From: Verrucomicrobiia bacterium
GTDB lineage: Bacteria > Verrucomicrobiota > Verrucomicrobiia > Verrucomicrobiales > DEV007
Direction of reading: 5' to 3'
Assembly: GCA_020439995.1 (NCBI GenBank)
Contig: JAGROY010000021.1
Coordinates: 1 to 38,298 of the forward strand
DNA: 38,298 nt
Shown: positions 1-11,049 of the stretch, piece after piece
How the letters are laid out: each line of letters opens with the position of its first letter
How positions within the stretch are numbered: position 1 is the first letter of the stretch
The notes under the pieces: generated by a model
Databases searched by the model: none
Seen by the model: only the letters and a program-made list of their open reading frames with translations
What the model was told of the DNA's origin: nothing
Translations under genes and position numbers: made by a program

Positions 1-28
1 GCTGCATTGTCTGCGATGCAGAGTTCGG

Positions 29-105
<77 letters not shown>

Positions 106-495
106 CGGCATCTATGGAGCGGAGTGCGGGAGGGTGCAAGTGATTTTTTGACGATACGATTCGGGCTCGATCTGGAGACGCTGGCATCGACGGTTCAATC
201 CCAATTCGGCCGGGAAAATCTTCAGATATGGTGCCTGGGTGTCTGGAGCTACAGCACGAGCTACTATCTTTGACCGGGCGCAAAAAAGGGCCAGCTCAAA
301 CCTAAGGAAGGGGTTTTGGGATCCTTTTAGTTTGGCTGGCACCTTTTCGGAAACCTACCAGCTGAAAATTCAGCGGTCGGATTCATTAAGCACCATATGA
401 AATTGCTGCTGTCAGGTTAGCGATGAACTCGTTTCTGTATATCAGGTAGCTACCTGAACTGCTCCTAGGTAAAAGCCCTAGTCCCTCATCCCGCG
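106..495. other. Intergenic region, no gene seen
   Basis: No reading frame here looks like protein, and short frames on the minus strand have no recognisable composition or start signals. The only structure seen is the long hairpin listed separately at 282-347. The rest has no obvious promoter or repeat. Confidence 0.6.
282..347 (-). terminator. Rho-independent terminator of the zinc-ribbon/SPFH pair
   Basis: Read on the minus strand, AAAAGG and GCCAGCCAAAC pair across a long imperfect arm with GTTTGAGCTGGC, followed by a CCCTTTTTT run. This gives an A-tract, hairpin and U-tract about 150 nt downstream of the stop codon of the zinc-ribbon gene. The arms are about 25 nt with a few bulges. The long distance from the stop is unusual but no other candidate lies between. 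Confidence 0.6.
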
Positions 496-1611
496 TCAAC
501 GGTTCAAGTAGAGCACCACAGCCACAATAATGAGCCCGGCAAGAATGGCGAAAAAGATCTTCCAGGCGCTCTTCGGATACGTTCCTGCAATTGCACCTGT
601 GTATCCATTCACCAGTACTTGATTGCGCTTTCGGCCAAAGTCGTAAACGAGCAGCCAGACCGGTACCAGCACCAGCTTGAAAGTCTGTGCCGAGAAAACT
701 GGGGAGATGCGCAGATTCCGATATGTATCCCCCGGCACTGCGCTGCCGCAGATTCCCTCCAGTGCTTTGAATTTTTTGGCGCGCGCCTGCTCCGCTGCGT
801 CGAAGAGCACCACCTGATAGTGCTCGACATCCCAACCAGACACGTAGCCTTTGTCGTATGGAACGAGGTCCGAGACCGTCGGGAAATTCTCGATCTTCGA
901 CAGCAGCTTTCGATCGACTCCAGTGGTTCCAGGGATGAGCACATCGTCAAAGGTATGATCGATGGCTCCCGACGCGGGACTCCACCGGGTCTTCCGCACT
1001 TGCCTGGTGCGGCGCTTGCCCTGCGCATCTGTATACGATTCCGATACCCAGTAATAGGTGCCTGAATCCGCTGTCCATGGACAATGTACCTCGGAATCAA
1101 ACGTCCAGTAAGGAATGTATACACCATGGATCGTATCAACCAGTGATCGTGACTTCAGCGCATTGGGAGCAAACCAGCGACTGCCGAGCCACGACTTGAT
1201 AGTCGAGTGGACTTGCTCGCGGTTTACCTTAAAGGGAAGCAGGCTTCCTGGCCGCAACGGCGAGCGAATTTCTTCGTAATCGACTAGCTCCGGAGAATTA
1301 CAGAAGTCACAGCGTGAAGCGACTTTCTCCGGATCAAAAACCGTGATAGCCTTGCAGCTCTGACACTTCACCGTACGGCGTTCCTCCTCCCACCCACGCA
1401 TCTCTTCAGGAACTTCACGCAATGCAGTGACAAGATCATTTTCGATGATCTTTCCCGTATCGCTTTCGAGTTCGGCCGGAGATTCGGTGCCGCAAAACGG
1501 GCACACCAGCATGTGCTTGCGCGCACTCCACTCCGCCTGCGCACCGCATGCGGGACAGGAATGTTTTTCGAGCGCCGTGTAAGCGCTGGGAGGTGTGTTC
1601 GGTGTATCCAC
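496..1611 (-). CDS. Double zinc-ribbon, C-terminally membrane-anchored protein (YdjG-like)
   Basis: This 371-residue protein has two four-cysteine zinc ribbons at the N-terminus (Cys19/22/37/40 and Cys83/86/101/104), a soluble middle region rich in W and Y, and one C-terminal membrane helix at about 350-369. The layout matches Bacillus subtilis YdjG, a membrane protein of the PspA/YdjGHI envelope-stress complex, and the gene lies directly downstream of an SPFH protein of the YdjI kind. The start is GTG, with AAGGA unusually close upstream. The 79-nt gap to the SPFH gene and shared strand suggest one transcript ending at the hairpin at 282-347. Role in membrane stress is inferred from family and neighbour. 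No enzyme motif is visible. Confidence 0.75.
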   Translation of the reverse strand: MDTPNTPPSAYTALEKHSCPACGAQAEWSARKHMLVCPFCGTESPAELESDTGKIIENDLVTALREVPEEMRGWEEERRTVKCQSCKAITVFDPEKVASRCDFCNSPELVDYEEIRSPLRPGSLLPFKVNREQVHSTIKSWLGSRWFAPNALKSRSLVDTIHGVYIPYWTFDSEVHCPWTADSGTYYWVSESYTDAQGKRRTRQVRKTRWSPASGAIDHTFDDVLIPGTTGVDRKLLSKIENFPTVSDLVPYDKGYVSGWDVEHYQVVLFDAAEQARAKKFKALEGICGSAVPGDTYRNLRISPVFSAQTFKLVLVPVWLLVYDFGRKRNQVLVNGYTGAIAGTYPKSAWKIFFAILAGLIIVAVVLYLNR

Positions 1612-1690
1612 GTTCCTTAGGCCGCTGTCGCCGGACTCAATCGTTTCCTACCTTTTCTGCCCGCGCACCGATCAGGTGCACGGAGCGAGA

Positions 1691-2770
1691 TCAATCTGCA
1701 AGGAAAGCGTCCAGCGCATCCTTTTTGATCCGGTAGGCAGAGCCGATCTTTTTGGCGCTGAGTTCGCCAGATTCGATGATTGCCATCACATCCTGCTCAC
1801 TGACGCCAAGTGCATTTGCTGCCTCCGCCGGAGAAAGCAGCGCAGGCAGTCCACTTACAATGGCACCACCTCCACCAGCTGCTGTAGCCGCTGCAGGTTG
1901 AGCGCCCAGCACACCTCCCTGTTGCTTCAACATCTCCTGTGCCATGGCCATCCCTACCGCCATCTCCGTGGCCATGCCGGCAGCTCCCCCGCCCCCGCCA
2001 GCAGGATGCCCCATGCCTTGAGCCATCTGGAATTTGATGTAATCATTGAGGTTACCAACGGCTGCCATGCTCGAGCGCTTGTCGATAGCTTCCTCCACTT
2101 CTTTGGGAACGCTCACGTTCTCCACGACAAAGCTGGTAACTTCCAGGCCATACTTTGCACTGATCACAGGATTGATGAGCGGCAAAAGCGCATCGCCAAG
2201 CTCACTGTAGCGTGTCGCCACATCAAGCACCGGCACATGCGAGCTGGCAATTGCCTCGCTAAACACACTGATGATCCGCGAACGCATGGTGTCCTCGAAT
2301 TCTTCCACACGGAAATTATGATCCGAGCCAGCCACTTCCTTGAGGAAAAGCGGCACGTTCGTCACACGGAAATCGTAGGTTCCGAACGCACGCGCCCGCA
2401 CAATGCCGAAGTCCTCGTCCCGCATCATGATCGGGTTCGTCGTGCCCCACTTGAGGCCGGTGAATAGACGCGTATTGACAAAGTAGACGTCCGCTTTGAA
2501 CGGTGATTCGAAACCAAACTTCCACGACTTCATGCGTGTCAGCACGGGAATATTCTCCGTAACCAGAGAATGTTTGCCCGGGCCGAAGCTGTCGCCAAAT
2601 TCGCCCAGATAGACGAACTGCACGGTCTGCGATTCGCGAACGATCAGCTGTGCGCCATTCTTGATCGCCTTGTCCTCATCTGGATAGCGCCAGGAAATGG
2701 TTTCGCGAGTGTCATCCTGCCACTCAATGATCTCGAGCAGCTCCCCTTTGATAAAGTCAAGTAGTCCCAT
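1691..2770 (-). CDS. SPFH/YdjI-like protein with C-terminal excisionase-type HTH
   Basis: The first ~235 residues match the YdjI-type SPFH family (once called virion core protein homologues), opening with the typical MGLLDFIKGE. That motif fixes the start at 2770, although the frame stays open upstream to 2860. A Gly/Ala/Met-rich linker follows (about 245-305). Residues 311-359 then read as a complete excisionase/MerR-like helix-turn-helix: LLSPAEAANALGV, a turn, then the wing AKKIGSAYRIKKDALDAFL. YdjI relatives usually end in a zinc ribbon or other short module, so a DNA-binding-type tail is unexpected. There is no transmembrane helix, so the protein is probably peripheral at the inner membrane and recruited by the neighbouring membrane protein. 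The domain calls are strong. What the HTH binds is unknown. Confidence 0.85.
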   Translation of the reverse strand: MGLLDFIKGELLEIIEWQDDTRETISWRYPDEDKAIKNGAQLIVRESQTVQFVYLGEFGDSFGPGKHSLVTENIPVLTRMKSWKFGFESPFKADVYFVNTRLFTGLKWGTTNPIMMRDEDFGIVRARAFGTYDFRVTNVPLFLKEVAGSDHNFRVEEFEDTMRSRIISVFSEAIASSHVPVLDVATRYSELGDALLPLINPVISAKYGLEVTSFVVENVSVPKEVEEAIDKRSSMAAVGNLNDYIKFQMAQGMGHPAGGGGGAAGMATEMAVGMAMAQEMLKQQGGVLGAQPAAATAAGGGGAIVSGLPALLSPAEAANALGVSEQDVMAIIESGELSAKKIGSAYRIKKDALDAFLAD

Positions 2771-2912
2771 ATACGTCAGTGGTTTTTTGCAAAGATGGAT
2801 AGCATTGCAAGGCTTGTCCACGATAAACTGAGCACCCGCCGGTAACGAAAACGGCGGCAATCAGGAGCAATCAGCGGCTTGACTTCGCTGTCACTGGACA
2901 TCCCATTGCCCC

Positions 2913-3521
2913 ATGTCAACTCCCTTAAACTCAGATCCGCTGCAGCAGGCCACCGATTGGATCCGCCATCGCCGGACAATCAAGCCCGCCGACATGGATC
3001 CGTCTCAGCAGATCGATCGAGCGCTGGTGAACCAACTGCTTGAGAATGCCTGCTGGGCTCCCACTCACGGAATGACCGAGCCGTGGAAATTTCTGGTCTA
3101 CTCCGGCAATGCCCGCCAGCGACTCGCCGATTCCCTGCAAGACCTCTACACCGTCACCACACCGGCAGACAGCTTCCGCCCTGACAAGTTCACCAAACTC
3201 GGCACCCAGCCACTCCTCGCGCCGGTCGTGATCGCGATCTGCATGGCTCGCGACATCACTGGGAAGATCGCCGAGATTGAGGAAATCGAAGCTGTGGCCT
3301 GTGCTGTGCAGAACCTGCACCTGAGCGCCTCGGTCGCAGGACTGGGTGGCTTCTGGTCTACCCCGCCAGTTCTGGAAACGGAAGCTGCAAACCATGCGCT
3401 TCATTTGGAAGCAAATGAACGGTGCCTGGGCCTCTTCTACCTCGGCTGGCCAAAGCCTGATCTAACATGGCCACAAAGTAGACGCAGCCCGCTGGAGTCA
3501 AAGGTCACCTGGATCGATTGA
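2913..3521 (+). CDS. Nitroreductase-family FMN-dependent oxidoreductase
   Basis: This 202-residue protein has the nitroreductase pattern. RRTIKP near the N-terminus corresponds to the FMN-phosphate-binding RRS/RRT segment. The central VACAVQNLHLSASVAGLGG helix and the following glycine-rich stretch are typical of the YdjA/RutE-like branch. Members reduce nitro or quinone-type compounds with NAD(P)H using FMN. The true substrate cannot be read from sequence. The length is normal for the family. It is divergent from the SPFH gene, sharing a 142-bp promoter region (2771-2912), and stands alone ahead of the DUF1549 gene. Confidence 0.85.
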   Translation: MSTPLNSDPLQQATDWIRHRRTIKPADMDPSQQIDRALVNQLLENACWAPTHGMTEPWKFLVYSGNARQRLADSLQDLYTVTTPADSFRPDKFTKLGTQPLLAPVVIAICMARDITGKIAEIEEIEAVACAVQNLHLSASVAGLGGFWSTPPVLETEAANHALHLEANERCLGLFYLGWPKPDLTWPQSRRSPLESKVTWID

Positions 3522-3588
3522 CGGTGCCGCACGGCGTGAGTGCAAAAAACGTTCTCCAATTCCGGCCTGCGCGACTATCTTATGATCG

Positions 3589-6152
<2,564 letters not shown>

Positions 6153-6156
<4 letters not shown>

Positions 6157-7613
6157 ACAGACTACAGCAGGAAAATCTCGCACGCGTCACCCGTCGCCAG
6201 TTTCTAGGTTCCTCGGCCAGTGGAATTGGCGCGGTAGCGCTGGCCTCGTTGTTGCAACAGAATGGCGTGATCGCTTCCGATGCCAGGAGTGGCCGCTCAG
6301 GTTTGCCGGGGCTGCCTCACATTGCTCCAAAAGCAAAGCGGATCGTGCTGCTGTGGCAGGGCGGCGGACCTTCGCACGTCGATCTCTTCGATGAGAAGCC
6401 GATGCTGCAGAAAATGGCTGGCAAGGATCTGCCCGAGTCAGTACGCGGAACCACCCGGCTATCCACCATGTCTTCAGGCTACAAGAAGTGGCCGTGTGTC
6501 CCCGCGATCAAGCCTTTCAAGAGCTACGGCAGCTCAGGCATTCGGATGAGCACAATGCTGCCGAACATCGGGGCACTGGCGGATGACATCTGCCTGGTGC
6601 GATCGATGAACACCGAAGCCGTGAACCACGCGCCTGGGGTCACCTTTTTCATGACTGGCTCACAGATTCCCGGGCGGCCCAGCATGGGCGCCTGGCTCTC
6701 GTATGGACTGGGAAGCGAGACTGACAACCTGCCTACATTCGTGGTCATGACCTCCAGCGACAAGGGCAAGACCTGCGGCCAGCTGTTCTTCGACTACTAC
6801 TGGGGAAGCGGCTTTCTACCCAGCCGCTACCAGGGCGTTCGATTCCGGAATACCGGCGAGCCAGTCCCCTACTTAAATAATCCCGCCGGAGTCAGCCAGG
6901 CCGCGCGCCGGGCCCTCCTCGATGATATCGCAGCGATCAATGCTGAACACCTAGCCGACTACGGCGATCCTGAAATCGATACGCGCATCGCCCAGTACGA
7001 GATGGCATATTGCATGCAGACCAGCGTGCCGGATCTCGTCGATTTTTCGAACGAATCGAAATCGACGATCGACCGCTACGGACCGGATGCGCTGAACAAG
7101 GGAACGTATGCCAACAACTGCCTCGTCGCACGGCGACTGCTGGAGCGAGGAGTCCGCTTTGTGCAGTTGATGCACTCCGGCTGGGATCAGCACGGCAACT
7201 TGTTCACCCAGCTCGAGCAACAATGCCGCGACACCGATGCCCCGTCCGCCGCGCTCGTGAGCGATCTGAAAGAGCGTGGAATGCTCGAGGACACGCTGGT
7301 CGTCTGGTGCAGCGAATTCGGACGCACGCCGTTCGGGCAGGGCAACGCAGATAGCCCAAATGGCCGCGACCACTTTGGAAAAGCCTACAGTTGGTGGATG
7401 GCAGGCGGCGGCGTAAAGCCCGGATCCGTTTACGGCTCGACAGATGATTTCGGCTGGAACATCACAGAAAACGCAGCTCACGTCCACGACATGCAGGCCA
7501 CCATGATGCACCTTAGCGGCATCGATCACGAACGCCTCACCTACCGCTACCAAGGCCGCCGATACCGACTCACGGATGTGCATGGCAACGTTCTGAAAGG
7601 CATTGTCGGGTAG
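6153..7613 (+). CDS. DUF1501 (sulfatase-fold) protein with Tat signal
   Basis: A 486-residue DUF1501 protein, the usual partner of DUF1549/DUF1553 proteins. The N-terminus carries a twin-arginine signal (RRQFLGSSASG, then a hydrophobic run to about residue 42), so it is probably exported folded. The body has the alkaline-phosphatase-superfamily look of DUF1501: LLWQGGGPSHVDLFD near the N-terminus, then EFGRTPFG and NGRDHF late in the protein. The start overlaps the previous stop by four bases, indicating translational coupling. Known context suggests a periplasmic complex with the haem protein acting on complex substrates. The chemistry is undetermined. Confidence 0.93.
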
Positions 7614-7791
7614 AAAGCAACAAAATTGCCCGTCGCCTTGCATCTGCGCGACCACTCCCCTTCTGGCCTCCCTTCTTGCGGAAATCCGAGCGGAGGGCAA
7701 ACTCGCAAATCACGATTTGAAAGCAACGCTCGCAGGAGCCAATCAATAGACTATTGCGCTAGCCCCAAACCCACTCTGGAAGAAAAGCCTT

Positions 7792-7810
7792 CTCCCCGGG
7801 CCCCGGGGAG
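7792..7810 (-). terminator. Hairpin terminator after the halogenase-like gene
   Basis: A perfect GC-rich palindrome, CTCCCCGGG then CCCGGGGAG, starts five bases beyond the stop codon of the minus-strand flavoprotein gene. On that strand it is followed by AAGGCTTTTCTT, a modest U-rich tail. It could also stop transcripts arriving from the convergent DUF1501 gene. Confidence 0.6.
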
Positions 7811-7814
7811 CCTC

Positions 7815-9110
7815 TCACATAGCCGTTGCGACAGACGGTTTCGAGCCAGGAGCTGCCTTGAAGCCGTAGTCGAGTTCAGCGGGAAGTTCAGCGAAGTCGC
7901 GCATGCCTTCGAACAATGGTTCAAAATTGGTCGCCATGTTTCCGACGAGGCAATCAGTCAGATCCGGGCGCACATCAGGGTGCTTGCGAATCAGTTTTCC
8001 GAAACTGAAGTTGTCATCATAGAAGGCATAGACCAGCTTGCGCATGGTCTCGATATGGGAGCACAATTCCTTTCCGTACGGCTCGAACTGTGCAGCCGAC
8101 GTGTCATTTGAAATCAACGCGCGATCAATCGCATCAGCCGCCATTTCACCGCTTTTCAGTGCTAAAAAGACTCCTGAAGAAAAGACAGGATCGAGGAAAG
8201 AAAAGGCATCACCGACAAGTAACAGGCCGTTGTCCGCGCAGTATTTTGATCGATAGGAATACTCGCCTGTGACCCAGTATTCGCCAAACTGCTTGCCGGG
8301 TGCGAGATGTTCTTTAATCCACGCGTTCTTTTCGATCTCACGGGCCATGATTTCTGCAGGATCGCGGCTTTCTGAGTAAAAATAGTCACGATCTGCGACT
8401 GCTCCGACACTAACGATGTTGTTGCGAAGCGGGATGTACCAGAACCAGCCTTTCTCAGGCAGGTAAGCGACTGTCGTCGAGCCAGCGTCCAGTCCCGGGT
8501 CCCGCATGGCCCCTTTGAAGTATGTCCAGATAGCGATTTTGCCAAGTTCTGGATCGCGCTCCCGCCAGCGCTCCTTCGACATCGCGAGTGCATCGCGACC
8601 GGTGGCATCCACGGTAACCCTGGCGTAGAGTTCTTTCTCGATGCCATCGTGCCCGGTGCCCCTCACTCCTATGACTGTTCCTGAGTCGTCACGAAGAAAC
8701 TGTCTCACACGGAACCCTTCGACCGTCTCTGCGCCACAGGCAGATGCACGTTGAAAAAGCATCTGGTCAAAGTCACTCCTCTCGACTTGCCAAGTGTATG
8801 ATGACGGATGATCGCGGTGTTGGAAAAAATAGAATGGATTCGAGCGCTTGCCGTCCATGGTCACAAACTGCACGCTCAGTTTCTGAGTGTAACCGATCTC
8901 TTTCATCTGATCGAGAACACCAAGTCGTTCCAGTGAGAAGTAACAGAACGGCATGAGCGACTCGCCAACATGGTAACGCGGGAAATGCTCTTTCTCCAGA
9001 ATGACTACGCGGTGCCCCTTCTCCGCCAGTAACGCTCCCGTAGATGCGCCTGCGGGACCTCCGCCGACGACGATTACGTCGTAAGAATGTTCTGTGACTG
9101 CATTAACCAT
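7815..9110 (-). CDS. Halogenase-like FAD-dependent monooxygenase
   Basis: A 431-residue flavoprotein of the tryptophan-halogenase/CmlS-like superfamily. Visible features are the FAD Rossmann motif VGGGPAGA (residues 15-22), HFPRYHVGESLMP at 42-54, the halogenase signature WxWxIP at 222-227, GDAFSFLDP near residue 300, and Lys77 at the position where these enzymes have the catalytic lysine (alignment by eye). Such enzymes use reduced FAD, oxygen and chloride or bromide to halogenate aromatic rings, though some members only hydroxylate or dehydrogenate. The ATG overlaps the stop of the UbiC-like gene by eight bases. Operon context suggests a hydroxybenzoate-type substrate. Halogenation itself is inferred. 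Confidence 0.8.
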   Translation of the reverse strand: MVNAVTEHSYDVIVVGGGPAGASTGALLAEKGHRVVILEKEHFPRYHVGESLMPFCYFSLERLGVLDQMKEIGYTQKLSVQFVTMDGKRSNPFYFFQHRDHPSSYTWQVERSDFDQMLFQRASACGAETVEGFRVRQFLRDDSGTVIGVRGTGHDGIEKELYARVTVDATGRDALAMSKERWRERDPELGKIAIWTYFKGAMRDPGLDAGSTTVAYLPEKGWFWYIPLRNNIVSVGAVADRDYFYSESRDPAEIMAREIEKNAWIKEHLAPGKQFGEYWVTGEYSYRSKYCADNGLLLVGDAFSFLDPVFSSGVFLALKSGEMAADAIDRALISNDTSAAQFEPYGKELCSHIETMRKLVYAFYDDNFSFGKLIRKHPDVRPDLTDCLVGNMATNFEPLFEGMRDFAELPAELDYGFKAAPGSKPSVATAM

Positions 9111-9681
9111 TGCTGCGCTGAGGGGGAAGGATTTCGACGATGTCAGCGAACGTCAGCCCATCCTTGGCGAGCAGAGCATTGCAGCGACCATAGAGGACGG
9201 TGCCGATCGGACACTGAAGCTGCTCTGAGATGTACTGATCTGCGTTCACTCGAAAATAGGCTTTGGGACTGCTGCTGTGTGGAAAGCGATGCTGCTCCAG
9301 CAAGCCGCCCAATGGGCCTGCTGCTCCAACGATCTGCTTTCTAAGAGATTCGTTAAAAACCTCAAGGCGGATGCCTATTGCCCCAAATTCGACTGGATTG
9401 TCATCGGCATCATTGAGGACTACCGCACGCATCAAGTAGTCCGTCGACACCTCATGGTCGAGTACCACGAGACTAATCTCCGAGCGGTGGAAGTCGCGCA
9501 GGTTTGGTGTCATGTCCGACTGATGAACCAGCAGGCGGGCATAGGGCTCGGGCATCACCGAACCGTCGATAAACTCAACGGGCGGCACGAGACGGCCCTC
9601 GCGCAGGTAGAAAAACTGGAGCGGCATCAACAGATCTAAGGCCTGCGCGTCCGCAGCAGCCTGATCAGGTGTAGCGTGCAT
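9103..9681 (-). CDS. UbiC-like chorismate lyase family protein
   Basis: The 192-residue protein follows the chorismate-lyase pattern. A central strand reads LMRAVVLND, with Arg85 matching the UbiC active-site arginine in FARTVVP. GPLGGLLEQ matches the family PLG segment. The C-terminal IVEILPP has Glu183 in the place of the catalytic glutamate before the FLP motif. UbiC splits chorismate into 4-hydroxybenzoate and pyruvate. The start at 9681 is chosen because it lies within the last codons of the upstream gene (17-bp overlap) and drops an uncharacteristic 14-residue extension. A frame start at 9723 is possible. It probably supplies an aromatic precursor to the adjacent flavoprotein. Use in ubiquinone synthesis is unlikely because organisms of this kind normally use menaquinone. 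Confidence 0.72.
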   Translation of the reverse strand: MHATPDQAAADAQALDLLMPLQFFYLREGRLVPPVEFIDGSVMPEPYARLLVHQSDMTPNLRDFHRSEISLVVLDHEVSTDYLMRAVVLNDADDNPVEFGAIGIRLEVFNESLRKQIVGAAGPLGGLLEQHRFPHSSSPKAYFRVNADQYISEQLQCPIGTVLYGRCNALLAKDGLTFADIVEILPPQRSNG

Positions 9682-11017
9682 TTTGATGTTCTTTGAGAAA
9701 AAAGGCGTGCAAAAGTCTGTCAATCTGAAGCAACCCGTCCTGGGTCAGCCGAATGGAGCCCCCCTCGATGTTAGCAAAACCTTCGCTCTGCAAGTAGGAC
9801 AGCTGAGGTTCGAACCGCTTCAAGACATCAATGCCAAACTTCTCCTGATAGTAAGACGCCTGGAGGTGGCCGAGCTTGAAGGTGAGCACAAACTCGCGGA
9901 TAAACCGTTCTTCTTCATTGGTAGGGTAAGCCCGGAAAATCGGAAACTCACCTCGATGCACCGTTTCGATGTAGGCATCGATATCCGCCTGGTTCTGGTA
10001 ATGGACACCGCTGAGTTGACCAAACGAAGCGACGCCGAAGGAGAGCAAGTCTGCTCCGCTCCATAAGCTGTCGCGGTAGACAAACTTTGCCTTGGATGGA
10101 TCCTTCACCACTGTGTAGGCGCTGGACACGCTGTAGCCTGCTTTCTCAAATTCATTAAACGCGTACGACACCCAGCGACGCTTTGTTGTCCAGTCGGCGA
10201 CAGGCGCCGTCACCTTTCCTGCGTCCTTCATGCGCTGATACATTGTCGTATTGAAAGGTACCTCCATCTGGTAGATGGTGACCATATCGGGATCGAGTGC
10301 AATGGCTTGGGAAATGCAGCTCTTCCAGTTCTCCTCGGTCTCATTCATCATCCCGGCGATCAAATCGATATTGATCTGCGGGAAACCAATCTTTCGCGCA
10401 TAGCCATACGCCCGGTCGATCTCGCCCGACCTGTGCGCCCTGCCGTTCGATTCCAGAATGTGATCGTCAAAGTTCTCGACACCCAGGCTGAGCCGGGTGA
10501 CTCCCATTTTGCGAATGGCATCGAGCTTCTTCTCCGTCAGCGTTCCCGGCTCACACTCGAAGGCAATTTCCTCGGTTTCGTCCCAAGAGAAACACGCCTT
10601 CATACCTGCCGTTAACTCCTCAAGCTGGCTCACAGAGAGATATGAGGGAGTTCCCCCGCCGAAGTAAATGAACTTCGGTTTGCGGCCCTGCAAGTAAGGC
10701 TTGGCAGCGTAGTTCTGAATCTCCCGCAGCCCGGCTTCCAGATAGTTCCGGATCTCTCCGGCGTTCTTGTCCGTGTAGACCCTGAAGTAGCAGAAATGGC
10801 AGCGCTTCCTGCAAAACGGAATGTGGAAATAAATGCCCAGCGGCACATCAGGCGGCGCTGGCTGCTCCAGGACTGCCAGCACGTCGCTCACGTAATCCTT
10901 TTGCCAGAAGGAAAAAGGCGGGTAATTCGCGACGAAGTAGTTGCCTGCCTCTGTCTGTTCGTCTTTTTCCGGTTTTGTCAGATTTTCTTGCACAAGGTAT
11001 TCCTTGTTAAAGTTCAC
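9665..11017 (-). CDS. HemN/HemW-like radical SAM protein
   Basis: A 450-residue radical SAM enzyme of the oxygen-independent coproporphyrinogen oxidase family. The 4Fe-4S motif is C69-x3-C73-x2-C76 inside HIPFCRKRCHFCYF. FGGGTPSYLS is the SAM-binding glycine motif, ECEPGTLT and SLGVENFDD follow, and a HemN-type C-terminal domain covers about 370-450. The cysteine directly after the cluster motif in true HemN is absent, so this is closer to HemW or to HemN-like enzymes recruited for natural products. It is the first of three overlapping genes with a UbiC-like lyase and a halogenase-like flavoprotein, arguing for a biosynthetic rather than haem role. The substrate is unknown. Confidence 0.82.
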   Translation of the reverse strand: MNFNKEYLVQENLTKPEKDEQTEAGNYFVANYPPFSFWQKDYVSDVLAVLEQPAPPDVPLGIYFHIPFCRKRCHFCYFRVYTDKNAGEIRNYLEAGLREIQNYAAKPYLQGRKPKFIYFGGGTPSYLSVSQLEELTAGMKACFSWDETEEIAFECEPGTLTEKKLDAIRKMGVTRLSLGVENFDDHILESNGRAHRSGEIDRAYGYARKIGFPQINIDLIAGMMNETEENWKSCISQAIALDPDMVTIYQMEVPFNTTMYQRMKDAGKVTAPVADWTTKRRWVSYAFNEFEKAGYSVSSAYTVVKDPSKAKFVYRDSLWSGADLLSFGVASFGQLSGVHYQNQADIDAYIETVHRGEFPIFRAYPTNEEERFIREFVLTFKLGHLQASYYQEKFGIDVLKRFEPQLSYLQSEGFANIEGGSIRLTQDGLLQIDRLLHAFFLKEHQNARYT

Positions 11018-11049
11018 CGCCTGTAGGGGCGGTCTGAATAATGAATGAA

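Noticed and set aside
9103..9681. UbiC-like protein as part of ubiquinone synthesis
   Set aside because: No other ubi genes are present and organisms of this type normally use menaquinone.
9665..11017. Reading the radical SAM gene as a true coproporphyrinogen oxidase (hemN)
   Set aside because: The extra cysteine after the cluster motif is missing and the neighbours are not haem genes, so only HemN/HemW-like is supported.
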